Assembly: GCA_963513935.1 (NCBI GenBank) | Contig: OY740771.1 | Span: 14,103,138 to 14,167,137 of the forward strand | DNA: 64,000 nucleotides | From: Aphrophora alni | Lineage: Eukaryota; Arthropoda; Insecta; Hemiptera; Aphrophoridae | Direction of reading: 5' to 3' | Shown here: piece after piece, positions 23,371 through 35,049 of the stretch | How the letters are laid out: every line of letters begins with the position of its first letter | Numbering within the stretch: position 1 is the first letter of the stretch | Made by a program: the position numbers and the translations under genes | Notes under the pieces: model-generated | The model's input: only the letters and a program-made list of their open reading frames with translations | Told to the model about the DNA's origin: nothing | Databases searched by the model: none

Positions 23371-24740
23371 TTATTTAGAATACATATATACAAATTTTCT
23401 TTACTTTAAAACTACAATATCAACTAAAACATTTCTTGGCGTATTTCCACTACTAATGTAAAAATGTTACGTTACTTTATAAAAGTACACATGCATTATA
23501 AAGACAATAAACGACATTCTACATTGGTAACTAATTTTTATATCCTTTTTTTAGTGCAACAAAGCTTTTTTTTTAGATATTGACTACAGATTATCTTCAC
23601 AAGCACTTCTGACAATAATCAACTTTATTATGACTACAGCAATATAACCTAGTTTCAATATAGTCTAAGCGCAGACATATTTCTCCAATACAAAATATAA
23701 TATAACATTTTTATTTTAAGTAAAGTTATTTACGTTTATAATTTAATAATTGAATTTTTAAAACAGTACAGAATCGACAAATAATATAAAAACAAGTATT
23801 TGACGTGCTGAGTTGCAGAATAATTATTTTTTTACACTTAATTCACATCCTTAGACTCTTTAAAGAAAACTACAGTTAGAGGCTCACTTATAGTGAGTTC
23901 AATTCTGGCCATCCTGAGGTAACCTAGCTGGATCTACAACTTTCAACATGTAATCTTGGGATAATCTCTGTTATTAAATATCTGTCAATTTAAAGAGTAT
24001 AAATCCGTTTTGAAGTGTCCTGAATACAAAGAAATGGTTTTTGGAGTGATGTCTGATGTGTGGATTGCTCTAAAACTCAAACTACTGGTTTAATTTAAAT
24101 CAAATTGGATTAATGGAGATATTTTGTCCATATCTCAGAATATTATATTAATTATTTTCGTACGTATTATTAACCAGCTCTATCTATTTTCTTTATTTTC
24201 AGAGAAATGAAGGTTAATCACCCATACCTGTGAGGAAACCATACGTTACTCAACCAAATATTTTCATATCATGAATTATGGAATCCTACTCAGAAGCATC
24301 TATTCAGAATACATGTAAAAACACTTTTAGACAATTGTGCACTCTTACCCATCCAATATGTATACTGGATGTAATTATTTATTTTAAACATAAGTGTGAT
24401 CACGTACGGAAATAGGAATGTACACAATCATAGCACCAGGAATCCTTGCAAATATCGTGCTAGTCAGCACAGGTTGAGTTTACATAGGTTCACAAGCAGG
24501 TTGAATTTATAAACTTCTCAGTAGGATAAATAATCTACAAAATCAGATTCGTTTAAAAACTGCTGTCTGCCTCTTTTTACCAGATCAGGGAGTCTATGTG
24601 AAATAACTTTAAATTTACTCCATAGAAATTTACTCCATTCCCCCCCCCCCTTCAAGCGTGCTACGTACTTGATTTCTTCTAATGTATACTAATGTTTAGT
24701 GTGATTATTTTGTTTTAATTGATGATTTTTCATTTTTACG
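23371..24740. other. AT-rich sequence with a fragment of the same dispersed repeat
   Basis: 23990-24130 has 'aaatccgttttgaagtgtcc' and nearby landmarks of the repeat's left end. A 10-base C-run occurs at about 24641-24650. No gene was recognised. Confidence 0.45.
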
Positions 24741-24743
24741 CCA

Positions 24744-25548
24744 GAGGGAATTGGTGTGATAGCTTTTGCCGATGATGTGGGGAATGTGTAGTGGAGTTAG
24801 GATTTAGAGATAAAGTGTACAGTATCCTCAAGGGAGGAGCGGGTCTGGAGTGGAGAGGAAAAGAGGGGCCTCCACACTTTGTTTGTTACGTTTACTTTCA
24901 ACGGTACAACCCCAATAAAAAATATAGACCTCAAATGCTTCTGTGTAAACGCGTAGCCTACTTTCGTTTCTTTTATCGGTGTAAATAAGAATAAAACGTT
25001 TACAACGTCTGTCACGAAGTTGTAACTTTAGGAATTAAATGTAGCTAAGCAGTAATTTGTGTACCTAGTTTTCTTGGAATAGATTGTACCGTCAACTCAG
25101 GTTAGGGAAGCAAGTACAAGGGAGGCCCCATACATCAGACACAATCCTAGTCTGAGGCTACTGTAACTTAGTGTTAGATTGAAGGAGTGAGTGGTGTGAT
25201 AAGGGGAAGATTCAGATATCAAGAGAGAAAACAGTGGCACTTTTGGTGAAGGGTAAGCTTAAGAGCGTATCAAATACCCGGGAGACATATTTGAAATAGG
25301 TCTGTTCTTTAATGAAGATATAATAAATGCAGCGATTGCTCGTGCTAAGAAACTGTTCTGGAAGATTAAAAGTTTAGCTAGAGAAGATTGGAGTGTAAAG
25401 AGAGGAATGATATACAAAGGAATTCGAGAAATCATGTTGACATATTTGGGAGCCGGAGTTCGGGGATATCGGACTGTAAGAGTAGTAATAAAGAATACGA
25501 TAAAGAGCACACTGAGAGTCGAGTTGATGGCAGTGACAGACAGCTAAA
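24744..25548 (+). pseudogene. R1-like non-LTR retrotransposon reverse transcriptase remnant
   Basis: At 24744 the frame reads EGIGVIAFADDVGNV, matching the reverse transcriptase catalytic box (A/F-x-DD). After about 400 bp of unrelated or decayed sequence, 25190-25260 reads EWCDKGKIQISREKT and VALLVKGKLKS. After a frameshift near 25262 it reads IKYPGDIFEIGLFFNED, AAIARAKKLFWKIKSLARED and GIREIMLTYLGAGV. The pattern WC....L.LS..KT..MLLKGKL followed by YLG......F..H and LAREDWG is characteristic of R1-clade and related elements. Stops, a frameshift and the intervening insertion show it is dead. The frames at 24791-24988 and 25388-25657 are offset readings of parts of this region. Confidence 0.7.
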
Positions 25549-25559
25549 GAACTTTATCA

Positions 25560-26630
25560 GGAGACGTTTTAGAGGTCATCGGAGGAATGCTACCATTGGA
25601 CCGTCTGGTTTAGAAGTTTTTATTTGTCTTAAGCTTGTATTATATTCTTGGTTATAATTAACTTTATATATACGTGCTTTCAATAATTGTGATTGTCATT
25701 TTTGAGTGATTTGTTATATATTTAGGAAAATATTTATAACGAGTTATCTTAAATAAATGTAAAATTTGTCTTGAGGGTGAATAAAAAATGAAATGTCTAG
25801 TAGTAATAGGCTCTTCACGAGCTGTTGCACCGAGGAGTTTTTAAAAGTAAATTTTAACTTGAACGCTCTAGTCGTTGTTGAATTTGTAAAATTAAGCTGT
25901 ATTTTAATAATACAAGGCAGTTATTATTAGTCAGTTATTCATTCAAAATTTACCCAACCTTTTCACTATTTTTGTTACACCCTATATACCAAGTTAAAAG
26001 ACGTATCTAAAAAATATACAAAAAATAATTCCAAGTCATCGCATTAACTGGATATCGAGTACTTATTTTCCAAGTTTCTAAGGGGTAGGTCACTATTTCT
26101 AGCAGATGCATTAACACGAGGGTTCTAAAGAGCCAAAACATGTTTTCTGTTATTCATGTTTCTAGGACATTCTGTATGTATTTAATGGTACAACCACTGC
26201 AGTCGGAAGGCGTTTCAAGTTTTAAAAGATTGGCTGGAAGCCAGTAATAGTTTCCGTTTCAGTGCATTTCAGTTTTGAAATAATTCTGTCTTTTACTGTA
26301 GTTTGCTTCGAGTTATAAAGTATAACAATGTTTTAAATCAGTACAGTTTGTATCGTTAACTTGTTTGGATATATGTTTTGACCTGTATTTGTTTTGTTAC
26401 AATAATTTAATAAAATTACGGTCAGGTTTTATTACGTAAAAATTAATGTCAAATTTGAATTCATTGTTTAAATAAAAAAACAACTATAGTTTCATAAAAA
26501 TCAATTGCAACGTTTAAATCACAAGATTGGAGAAGCAGATTTTTTAAATTAAACTCTAGTGCTTCAAGCAAACAAGAATAGAAAACAATAACATGACACA
26601 TAGAAATGTTAATAGTCTAACACATGCAGA
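25560..26630. other. unannotated AT-rich sequence
   Basis: No motif was recognised. The sequence 'gttacaccctatataccaag' at about 25974 and 'ggacattctgtatgtat' at about 26166 are vaguely transposon-end-like, but I could not pair them convincingly. Confidence 0.4.
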
Positions 26631-26639
26631 TACGTATAA

Positions 26640-27275
26640 TGGCAGATACAGAAGATATCATGGGGAAATGGTACAAGGTTTGGAGCAAGAGTGAGAAAAA
26701 GAGAAAGATGGCTGTAAATATAAATAACGATGGGTTGCATTGAAAACTGGAATAGATGAAATATCTAAGATGGGTGGCAGGTAATCTAGAATGGATGAAA
26801 TTTCTAAGATGGGTGACAGGTAAATTTGGAATGGATGAAATATCTAAGATGGGTGATAGGTAAATTTGGAATTGATGAAATATCTGAGATGGGTGGCAGG
26901 TAAGTCTGGAATGGATGAAGTATCTAAGATGGGTGGCAGGTAAATCTGGAATATATGAAATATCTAAGACGACTTGCAGGCAAACCTGGAATGGATGGGG
27001 GAAGAAATGTTAAAATTAGGAAAACATTTAACCAAGAATCGTTAATTGAACGATTAGAAAATGCCCAATTGAAATGGTACGGACACGTGAATAGAATGTC
27101 AAGAGAAATAATTCCAAGAATGTTTTAACGCCAACTAATCGGGATAGAAATAGAGAATGATCACGTATAACAGGGATGGACACAATAGCAAAGTATGAGA
27201 GATAAGGAGGGATGACAGAGAAGGAAATGAAGCGAATAATGGCTGACAGAAGGGGGGTGGATGTTGTTTTCAGAG
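26640..27275 (+). pseudogene. LINE ORF2 C-terminal remnant with internal tandem expansion
   Basis: 27000-27125 reads NVKIRKTFNQESLIERLENA then QLKWYGHVNRMSREIIPRMF. This matches the conserved LINE C-terminal segment (...R.N..I.....E.L...I...QL.W.GHV.RM....P). Downstream pieces (WTQ, RRK, RLCYTE) are frameshifted remains of the GRPR..W..DV tail. Immediately upstream, the segment encoding '..MKYLRWVAGK..' has been multiplied into a 40-bp array (separate entry). Several stops make it non-functional. Confidence 0.65.
26750..26990 (+). repeat. 40-bp tandem repeat, about 6 copies, within LINE remnant
   Basis: Units starting 'gaatggatgaaatatctaag' followed by 'atgggtggcaggtaaatctg' begin at 26750, 26789, 26829, 26869, 26909 and 26949, with the next partial copy at 26989. 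The period of 40 bp would change frame at every unit, so the expansion happened in, or created, a dead gene. Confidence 0.9.
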
Positions 27276-27639
27276 GCGTGACGTCTCTGCTATACGGAAT
27301 AGAAGAAAGAAAAGTTTCAAAATATATAATGACAATAATAATAACCCTCTAATTCAACAGCAAGTGAATGGGCCTAGGATAATCATTTTCATTTGACAGC
27401 GCCCTTAGTCTATTATAATATTTTCATGACAAGGAAGAACATGGGCTTAACTACGTATAAGTGGTCTATTGTGAGGTTAAGTTTAAATTTTAAAATGTCA
27501 AATTTAATGAAAATATTTTTAAAACAAAATTTAAGCAATCATATCACAAAATCAATTAGCGGGAGGTGTGAACTCGTTCACTACACATCTTCTCAAATAT
27601 TGAAACCAAACACAGCCTTCTACACTTCCTGTACGAGAT

Positions 27640-28190
27640 TGACTTCAGCTCGAGATGTTGCAGTAATTTGTCAGCTCATTCTGTAGAGAGTAAATTCAAT
27701 TTGACAATCACGGAAATGATTGCTTCAACGGCGATTCTACCAAGTAGAAAAGAAAAATTATCTCTCACTTTCAAAAATGTCCTAATTTATTTATATAAAG
27801 GAAATTGTATATAATCCCGTAAACAGTAGAATGGGAGACAATTCATTCGCTAAAAATAGTAAAAATTTCAATGAAATCTGTAGAATGGATTTTGAGAAAT
27901 TATGTATATTGTTAAACATGGTATTTTTTTAAATATATATAATTCACGGACCAATATCATTTGTTTTAATCCACAGAGGTACGCATGAGCACAATAAGAT
28001 CTAATTCAATTTAAATGTTTTGTTTATCCAGTGTAGGGTAAGTTTGGTAATTGCAAAAATTTTGATTTCTTGACGGATCTTCAAGTTTCAGAGCTTCAGC
28101 AAACTGAGAAAGTGGTTTTCGACATCCCGTCCGTCTGGCCTTGTTGTCATCTGTACGTAAGCACGATAGCGTTCACAACAATTAAGATAG
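27640..28190 (+). repeat. dispersed repeat copy related (inverted and direct) to 10650-11440
   Basis: 27650-27900 is the inverted counterpart of 10650-10940. 28035-28075 and 28138-28185 ('catctgtacgtaagcacgat') correspond in direct orientation to 11325-11444. The last part is a single copy of the unit that forms the 14-copy array at 11400-11970. The frame 27393-27686 is unsupported. Confidence 0.6.
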
Positions 28191-28303
28191 AAACATGAAA
28201 TTTGGTACAGGCGACTATAGTAAAAACAATTTTAAAAATGGCGGCCATTTTTAACATTTATTTTATTGTTCATATCTCTTGTTATCCAACACAGAATACA
28301 TTA

Positions 28304-28306
<3 letters not shown>

Positions 28307-28366
<60 letters not shown>

Positions 28367-28382
28367 TATATATATATATATT
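28307..28382. repeat. (TA)n microsatellite
   Basis: About 75 bases of alternating TA, interrupted once by 'aaaatt'. The plus-strand frame across it encodes a poly-(Ile-Tyr) tract and is an artefact. Confidence 0.97.
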
Positions 28383-28384
28383 TG

Positions 28385-29450
28385 AATATTTCAAATCTTC
28401 ATGTTATGGTATTACCCACCTCTCTACGACTAAAAGTTATTGTTAATTTTAAATTTTGAAGGAAAATGTGATATTATTTAGGTTATGAGATCCGGCGGGG
28501 ACGCGAGCGAAGCGAGTGGAAACTTTTTAATCTATGACGTTCAGAAAACCATTGTAAAAACTGCTTGAAACAAACTTTCCCTACTAGGTGAGACCTCTTT
28601 TTCTAACAATACAATTTATCACACCCTACACAGTCCAAGAGAACAACTTTCAAGTATTATATTTAGGGAACTGCTCGTACTTCATTTTATGATTGGGTTG
28701 TGTAAGTACCTTAATGGCGTTCATCAACTTATTTCAAATGATTATAACGAATCTGCTTCGAGTGAAGAAAATTTATGTAAATTTTCCTGGTCATGTCCTA
28801 GTGAAAATGTTCACCGTTTGAAAATGAAATACATATTACGAGTTCGTCGCTGCAAAACCGCTTTTCTTTGACTGAACATAGGATAATATTGTTCTAAGTC
28901 AACCAATCAATAAAGGCAGAAAACAGCAACATGCAAAAATAATAAAATTACCTAAGCAACGTGCTCTTTGTATCCAAAAGTAGGTCGCAGGTGTAGCTTC
29001 ATAATAACATTCCAATTTATTTTTATATCATGTAGGAGCACAAACTTTATAAAATAGTGTAGCAGGAAATATATTCTTCGTGCTGATTAGATTACTTTTC
29101 TATGTTGTAAAATGATTAGTCTGTGATTTCTTGGCGTGGAAGAGTGTTTGGCCGAAAAAAGAAATGAACAATTGTTAACCAATTTGTAATTGTAGTCAAG
29201 TGTAATGTGAATTATTATGAACGATTATTTTTATTGTTTTAATTTAAGAACAGTTGTTTGGTTTTTTATTGATTTGTAATTATACAAGAACTAACTCATG
29301 GCTCAAGTTTCACCTGGGGATAATTGAGATAGTTTTATACAGAATTTGTTTTTTTAGCAAAATTGTAATGGTGGTGCTATGGAAATAAATTATGCTCAAA
29401 TACAGCAACACACCAATTTTGATAAAAATCAACAAATAAATAACAAGTTA
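28385..29450. other. unannotated sequence with repeat fragments
   Basis: The sequence 'gacgcgagcgaagcgagtgg' at about 28500 resembles, in the opposite strand, 'cacttcgctcgtgacg' at 10065 and 'cacttcgctcacgcc' at 35985, so it belongs to a dispersed repeat. 28680-28735 ('gattgggttgtgtaagtacc') matches the TIR-like ends at 41168 and 41535. No gene was recognised. Confidence 0.4.
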
Positions 29451-29460
29451 TGATACTTGT

Positions 29461-30112
29461 TTTGGAGTAAAAAACACTCTTTGAGTGGAACATTTTCAAA
29501 ACCCTTTCTAGTAAGCGTCTACACATCTACCCCAAACCATGTTAAAAAATTCATAGCTCTAGGCCTCCTGGATCCAGAAATTTCGTGATCAATTAGTGGA
29601 TTTTAACTTATATAAAGCGGTAAAAAACACCCTTGGAGTGGAAGGTTTTCAAAAATCTTTCTTATTACGCGTCTACAAACCTACCCCAAACCATGTTAAA
29701 AAAATATAGTTCTAGGTTTCTTGGAACCAGAGATATTCTTTAGGAGTAAGAACACCCTTGTATTGGAACATTTTTAAAACCCTTTCTTAGTACGCGTCTA
29801 CAGACTAACCTCAAACGATGTTAAACTGATGGCTCTAGGCTTCTAGGATCAAGAGACATGATTTAGGGGTAAAACACATTCTTGAAGTGGAACATTTTCA
29901 AACCCCTTTCTTAATACGCGTCTACAGGCCTACCTCAGACCATGTTAAAAAATCATAGTTCTAGGTTTCTTGGATCCAGAGATATTCTTTAGGGGTAAAA
30001 ACACCCTTGTATTATAATATTTTCAAATTCTTTCCTTAGTAAGCGTCTACAGACCTACCCCAAACCATGTTAAAAATTCATAGCTCTAGGCTTCTTGGAT
30101 TCAGAGAGTCAG
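29461..30112 (+). repeat. 125-bp tandem repeat, 5 copies, abutting a LINE
   Basis: The landmark 'gcgtctacag..ctacc' occurs near 29517, 29671, 29796, 29920 and 30045, with spacings of 154, 125, 124 and 125. Each unit also has 'aaaaacacccttg', 'ggaacattttcaaa', 'accatgttaaaaa' and 'tagttctaggtttcttgga'. The first interval contains about 30 extra bases. The array stops about 15 bp before the LINE coding remnant begins, so it may be the element's 5' UTR repeat, or a satellite the element inserted into. Confidence 0.92.
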
Positions 30113-30127
30113 TAATCAGTCAGTGAG

Positions 30128-31195
30128 TTTTGAATTATATATATTGAAATCATCTAATTATCGACCCATATCTCTTCTGTCGATCTTCACACATATATTG
30201 GAAAAACTTGTAAAGAAAAGGCTAGTTACTTTCCAAGAGAATTATAACTTCCTTAGAAACAAACAATTTGGTTTTAGGACTAAATTGAACACCGACAATG
30301 CTTTAATAAATATTACTACTCAAGTATATGACGATATAAATGTCGGATTGTTAGCGCCCAATTTTTTGTTAATATTATAAAAGCTTTCGATACTTGGATC
30401 AAGACATACTATTGGCCAAGATGTATGTATGAGGTTTAAGAAATGTTGCCTATATCATCTTTCAGATAGAGTTCAACAAACTAGAATGAATAATAAAACC
30501 AGTGAAATAAAGTACGGTATCCCCCAGGGGTCAGTACTTTCAGGTCCTCCCTTCTTAATACATATTTAATAATTTATGTAACGGTTGTTTTAAAGATCAT
30601 CTTGTCGCATTTTCAGACGACATCGCTTTATTCTACAATGACTACACTACAAAGCAAATGAAATTTAACACGCTGAAGCGATTTAAATGAATAGCGTTGG
30701 TGGTTTACGAAGAATTAAATGGTTAGTCCAAGACCAAGTTTGTTACTTTTATCACACCTTTGTAATTGATTTAAAATATCATGAAATAACGTGCAGGGGT
30801 AGTGAAAAATTATAAATTTCCAATAATTTAACAAGTGATCTATATTTAGAGTTATTCTTTAATTGGGCTAACTTGGAAAAAACACATTGACTATCTAAAC
30901 AATAAATTAACAAAATATAATAGGCTGTTTTATGTGCTAATATATGTATGTAGTTTAGAAATTTTAAAAACGATTTATTAAGCATTAATCTATTTAAAAT
31001 TGGAATATGAGATAGCAATCTGGAGAGAGGAGCATACCACACAAATTTAAGATCGGTAATACATCTTGTTGAGAATAAATCAAAAATAGGACACAAACCA
31101 TTGCTTAAAATTGTGAATATACTACCACTTAGAATATTAGATTTTTTTAAAGAATTAAGAACTTTTTTTAAGAAGGAGCGGAGATAATAAACACA
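30128..31195 (+). pseudogene. LINE (Jockey-like) reverse transcriptase remnant
   Basis: Opening frame 30123-30380: SSNYRPISLLSIFTHILEKL, QFGFRTKLNTDNALINI. This matches reverse transcriptase (NYRPISLL....KI.EK......FGFR....T..AL). After frame changes: KAFDTLDQDILLAKMY (block A, AFD retained), then a decayed GVPQGSVLGP-like segment near 30520 (cccccaggggtcagtactttcagg). Next is FKDHLVAFSDDIALFYND, where FADD has become FSDD. Then come LTWKKHIDYLNNKLTKYNRL, YLKLEYEIAIWRGAYHTNL and LLKIVNILPLRILDFFKEL. Domain order is intact but there are many stops. The 142-codon minus-strand frame at 30779-31207 is its antisense shadow. Confidence 0.82.
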
Positions 31196-31199
31196 ATTT

Positions 31200-32110
31200 A
31201 GGATCAATGAGAACTAATTTTAAATGTGAATGTTCCTAAATGAAGTTAACTTCTTTTAAAATTTAGTTTTGCCATAGTGGTTTAGTCAAGTGTTTTGTAA
31301 AAACAAAACAAAAAAGCAAATTTTGTACTTTAGGATAAAAATGTATTAGATGATTCAAGAAGATGTTGAATTTTATTTTAATACAATACAATAATAGAAA
31401 ATTTACTGTTCTTTATTTTATATTTTGCGTGTTGGAGACTTTTTTGTAATTAGTCTCAGCTAGTATCGTGTGTAGTTTAAAAATAAGTGCATAGTTTGTA
31501 TGCTGCGGGTGGTGTTTCTTTTTCGTTCTTTTTTTTCAATACTAGAGTTGATATATTTTATACATATGTAATTTCTTTTCTCATCCCAAACAGGTTTTTA
31601 CTTCGGGATGTAATATTGTTTCTATTTTAGGTAACATACTAAGTAATATTAAGTTAAACACATCAAGTATTCTTCTTTTTCTGCAATAATATGAAAAAAA
31701 TAAATATAAAAATAAATAAATAAAGTAACAGCAATAAAATTGATAAAACATTTTGATATATTAACCAGGATAATTTAATTATATAATTATATAGCTATAT
31801 TCAAAAATAACTAAATGTTGTATTATGTCTATGTGTGAAAATACTAATGTAAAATGCTTTGAACACTATTTAAATAATTAATTAATTAATGGTTTTGATC
31901 CCAAAACCATATGAAAGAAACGGTTTAAATCAACGCACAAACTTTTTAACAACCCGTTCATAATCGAAAACTAACCAAACATGCAGTAACATGAAAATTA
32001 ATCTAAACACAGAACTTGTAAAATTTGGAATTATCTAGTATTAAATAGGCGTCCTTTATCCTAAATATCCTTTTTTTTTAATTCTCCGTCACGAAACCAT
32101 ACCTGAATGA
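31200..32110. other. AT-rich sequence downstream of the LINE, no gene
   Basis: This may include the LINE 3' UTR. T-rich and A-rich tracts occur (31530-31545; 31690-31725 with repeated 'aaataaat'), but no clear poly-A boundary or target duplication was found. Confidence 0.4.
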
Positions 32111-32114
32111 CTTA

Positions 32115-32600
32115 AATGAGCTTAATTTTCGTGGTACAGTTTTTTTTGGAGTTTTTTGATAATTTCCCAAAGATGTTCTATAGGATTTAGATCTGACGAG
32201 ATATCCAGCCATTGCAGTACTTTAATATTTTGTTCTTGAAAAAATTACACTCTCCGGCAGCATGGCGTCAAATCTTGTTGGAAAACATCATTGCACTGTG
32301 GAAATTTGTTTTGAAGTGGTGTTTGAACCTTTTTCTGCAGAACCTTGATATATCCATCACCTAAATACACCATCCACAAATACTAATGAACACTAGATGT
32401 GGAAAACTCCAAACTATTTTTGTCTGAGGATGTTTAACTGATTTGTATAAGTTGGTGAAGTTTTCTCGTTGTCGCGTATATAACTATTTCCTCCTGAACA
32501 TAAAAGATTCATCGGAAAGCACTCTTCGTATCCTTTGATCCAGTTGGGATGTCCTTTGTCACACAAGAACCCTTTTTTGAAACCGGCGAGCTTTCCGTCC
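32115..32600 (-). pseudogene. Tc1-like transposase remnant
   Basis: Minus strand. Around 32505-32600: GHPNWIKG, then in a shifted frame VLSDESFMFRR (the SDES motif with the first catalytic Asp) and YIRDNEKTS (like YVRR..GE). Further on: GDGYIKVLQKKVQTPLQNKF, CNDVFQQD (second Asp), NIKVLQWLDISSDLNPIEHL with the catalytic Glu, and KKLYHEN before a stop. This is the Tc1 family order, normally D..D34E. Here 31 rather than 34 residues separate the second Asp from the Glu, consistent with a small deletion, and there is an in-frame stop. Terminal inverted repeats were not identified. Confidence 0.8.
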
Positions 32601-32939
32601 GTGTTAAAATATGATTGTGTAATAAAATAAGAAATAAATACCACAAAACGCTATTTAATATTTGCCAACTGCTAGATAAAAAAAAAACAACAATCTCGCA
32701 TTACACAGAGAACACACAGAATGAGTGTGGTCAAGGTGTGATCTTTTGTAGGTCGAGCAGTGCAGCCACAACGTAGAGAGGAACAAAAATCCCTGTTCGG
32801 ATTAATTTGCACTCTACTGTATATACACGTCGTTATAAAATGTCAGTTACCACTAAAAAAAATAACGTTCATTTTGCGATTTAATAATATATTTAAATAG
32901 AGTCTAAAAATGCTTCTCTTTTATCAAATTAAATGAAAA

Positions 32940-33130
32940 CACTAAACGTTAGGTTTTTTTTTGTTATTATCCCTCACTGGTAATTTTTTATTAATGAAAA
33001 TATTGGCACTGATTTTGAACATTAATCTTCACATTTCACAAAAATTTGATCAAAATCGGTAGAAACGATTTTGAGAAAATACGGCTTTTATAACAGCTTC
33101 AGCCAATGTTTTAGGTGTATATAGTTAACT
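32940..33130 (+). repeat. fragment of the 'atcaaaatcggt' dispersed repeat
   Basis: 'aaatttgatcaaaatcggta' then 'acgattttgagaaaat' and 'tttataacagcttc' occur in family order. The flanks 32660-32940 are unannotated. Confidence 0.5.
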
Positions 33131-33174
33131 TATTATCCGTTGTTTTTTTTTAAAGAAAGGGCGACCAATATGTT

Positions 33175-33222
33175 TAACCTAACCTAACCTTAACATTGGC
33201 GACCCTAACCTAACCTAACCTA
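33175..33222 (-). repeat. short (CCTAA)n block
   Basis: Two runs of CCTAA pentamers are separated by 'ttaacattggcgac'. This is the reverse-strand form of the insect telomere unit seen at 10130-10291, here only about 8 pentamers. Confidence 0.8.
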
Positions 33223-34260
33223 GTACTTATGGTACAGCAATAATAACGTTATTTATAAGATAATCAATAATTATTATTTAGGCTCTTTAATAGTTTCTCT
33301 TTATTCCCAATGTATGCTAAATATTAAAAATTGAATGGACATAGGTACAAAGATATTTTGTTGTCATTTTATAGTTACAAATTATTATAGTTGGTAAATT
33401 ATTTTATTTTCGTACAAATAGAATTTACATTCCACAAAATCCACACAGCTCACAAGATTGTAATCACTGTGAACTGGTCACTGACGTCACGTCATCATTA
33501 AGGCGGCGATTCATTTTCGACAATCTCTTAATGGGCTGTCTTAAACTTGATGAATCAATATAGGAATATTTTCATAACTTATACCAGAGAGAGAGAAAAT
33601 ACGTGTCCTTATATTAAAATCATGGTGGAGGTAGTTTAATTTTAAAGTATGTAAACAAATGTTTTAAAATAGTTTATAAATTCTTTAGAATATGCCTATT
33701 TATTTTGAATCAATCAAATACTAACATTTAGATTAGCACTAAACAAATCATATCTATGTTTCGTAATCAAAATGTATTTGATCATTTCCAGGATAACTTA
33801 AACATTGGCTCGCATTTAATCAACCAAGTAAATTTCCTATATTATCATAAGATTCTAAGCCTATCCCATGTGTGTTTATGTTTACAATAATTAATCATTA
33901 AGAATATACTTAAATGTGACGTCATAACGATATGCGTAATAACACTGCCTTGTATCTTTCCGCCATGATTATGACAACATTTTAGTGATGTTAACATAAC
34001 CTCAAAATTAAGAACAAATATCCAAATAGCTGAGAAAGTTAAAACATGCGATGCTTTGGTTAATCTCTTAAGATAAAACTTAGTATTATAAATAATTATT
34101 TTATGCAAAGTTGTATTATTTTGTAGTTTTAAAATAAACAAAACGCTTCTATATAAAATAGAATTATGATAATCGGCGATTGAAACTCTTGAAAAGCACA
34201 ACAAAATCTCCTCAAATATGCATGACTTCTAAAAGAAGTAGCATGTTATTTGTTATTTAG
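33223..34260. other. unannotated AT-rich sequence
   Basis: 33480-33560 ('gacgtcacgtcatcat', 'ggcgattcattttcgacaatctc') partly resembles 10860-10900. The minus-strand frame 33845-34204 (119 codons) has no domain and an AT-driven composition; I do not support it. Confidence 0.4.
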
Positions 34261-34264
34261 GAAA

Positions 34265-34800
34265 CAGTAAACTCTAATTATTCACAAAGATAGAAAGGTA
34301 ATTAAAATTTCGTATTTTTGTTAAGAAACTACAACATAAATCCTACGATAAAGAATATAAAAATCTAGAATTCGACCCAGTAAAACTTCAGAAATAGCGG
34401 TCCAACATTTAAAAATTTTGTAAAAAGTCACGAGGTAATTTCTAATGGAGGATATAGAAAACTTTAATTATTCCAAGAATATAATAGATGATTCTAATTT
34501 TATATTTTTTGAGGAAATTATATCGTAATTGCTACAATTTATATTTAAAATGAAAATCGGCCCAGTGAAATTTCACAATCATTTTTCAAACACTTTTCAA
34601 AAACGTATATAATTTCACTACGATTTACCTCTTATGGAAGAAATTGTAAACTTTAATTAATAAAAAATGTATCAGATTATTTTAATTTTCTATTTTTTTA
34701 AAGTAACTACAGTATAAATCCTACAATAAAAAAAAAAGTATAATGAAAAACATCCCAGTGGTAACCCAAACCTTTGTAGACGTAAAAGTTCTACGTTGAA
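34265..34800 (+). repeat. 190-bp degenerate tandem repeat, about 3 copies
   Basis: The landmark 'aaactttaattatt' occurs at 34269, 34458 and 34648 (spacings 189 and 190), each preceded by 'aatggag' or 'atggaag' and followed by 'taatttt.tattttt' and 'ctacaat.taaatccta'. Each unit also contains a 'cccagtgaaa' type phrase. Divergence is high. Confidence 0.72.
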
Positions 34801-35049
34801 CTGTTGTAACATCACACTTTACAGATGAACTATCTTATACAACTATCCTCGTATGGATTTCAAAGAAATCCTAATAAAAAAGACGATACTCACATTAAAA
34901 TCAAAAACGTTACACTGATATTATCATATTGAAAATAATGTGAAAGCAACTTTAGACAATGAAATATATATATTCATGAACGATGGGTTCATTAATATCT
35001 CCTGATTTTACACGCACGTAAGATGTTGATCTTAAAGTTCTTAGAGGAT

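Noticed and set aside
25259..25657. Two overlapping small genes on opposite strands
   Set aside because: Both overlap the R1-like reverse transcriptase remnant, which is recognisable in another reading frame.
28202..28459. 85-codon frame with poly-(Ile-Tyr)
   Set aside because: The repetitive part is a TA microsatellite and the flanks show no domain.
30779..31207. 142-codon minus-strand frame
   Set aside because: It lies exactly antisense to the C-terminal half of the LINE reverse transcriptase, whose plus-strand motifs are recognisable.
33845..34204. 119-codon minus-strand frame as a host gene
   Set aside because: Composition follows the local AT bias, no ATG context or domain is visible, and there is no splice support.
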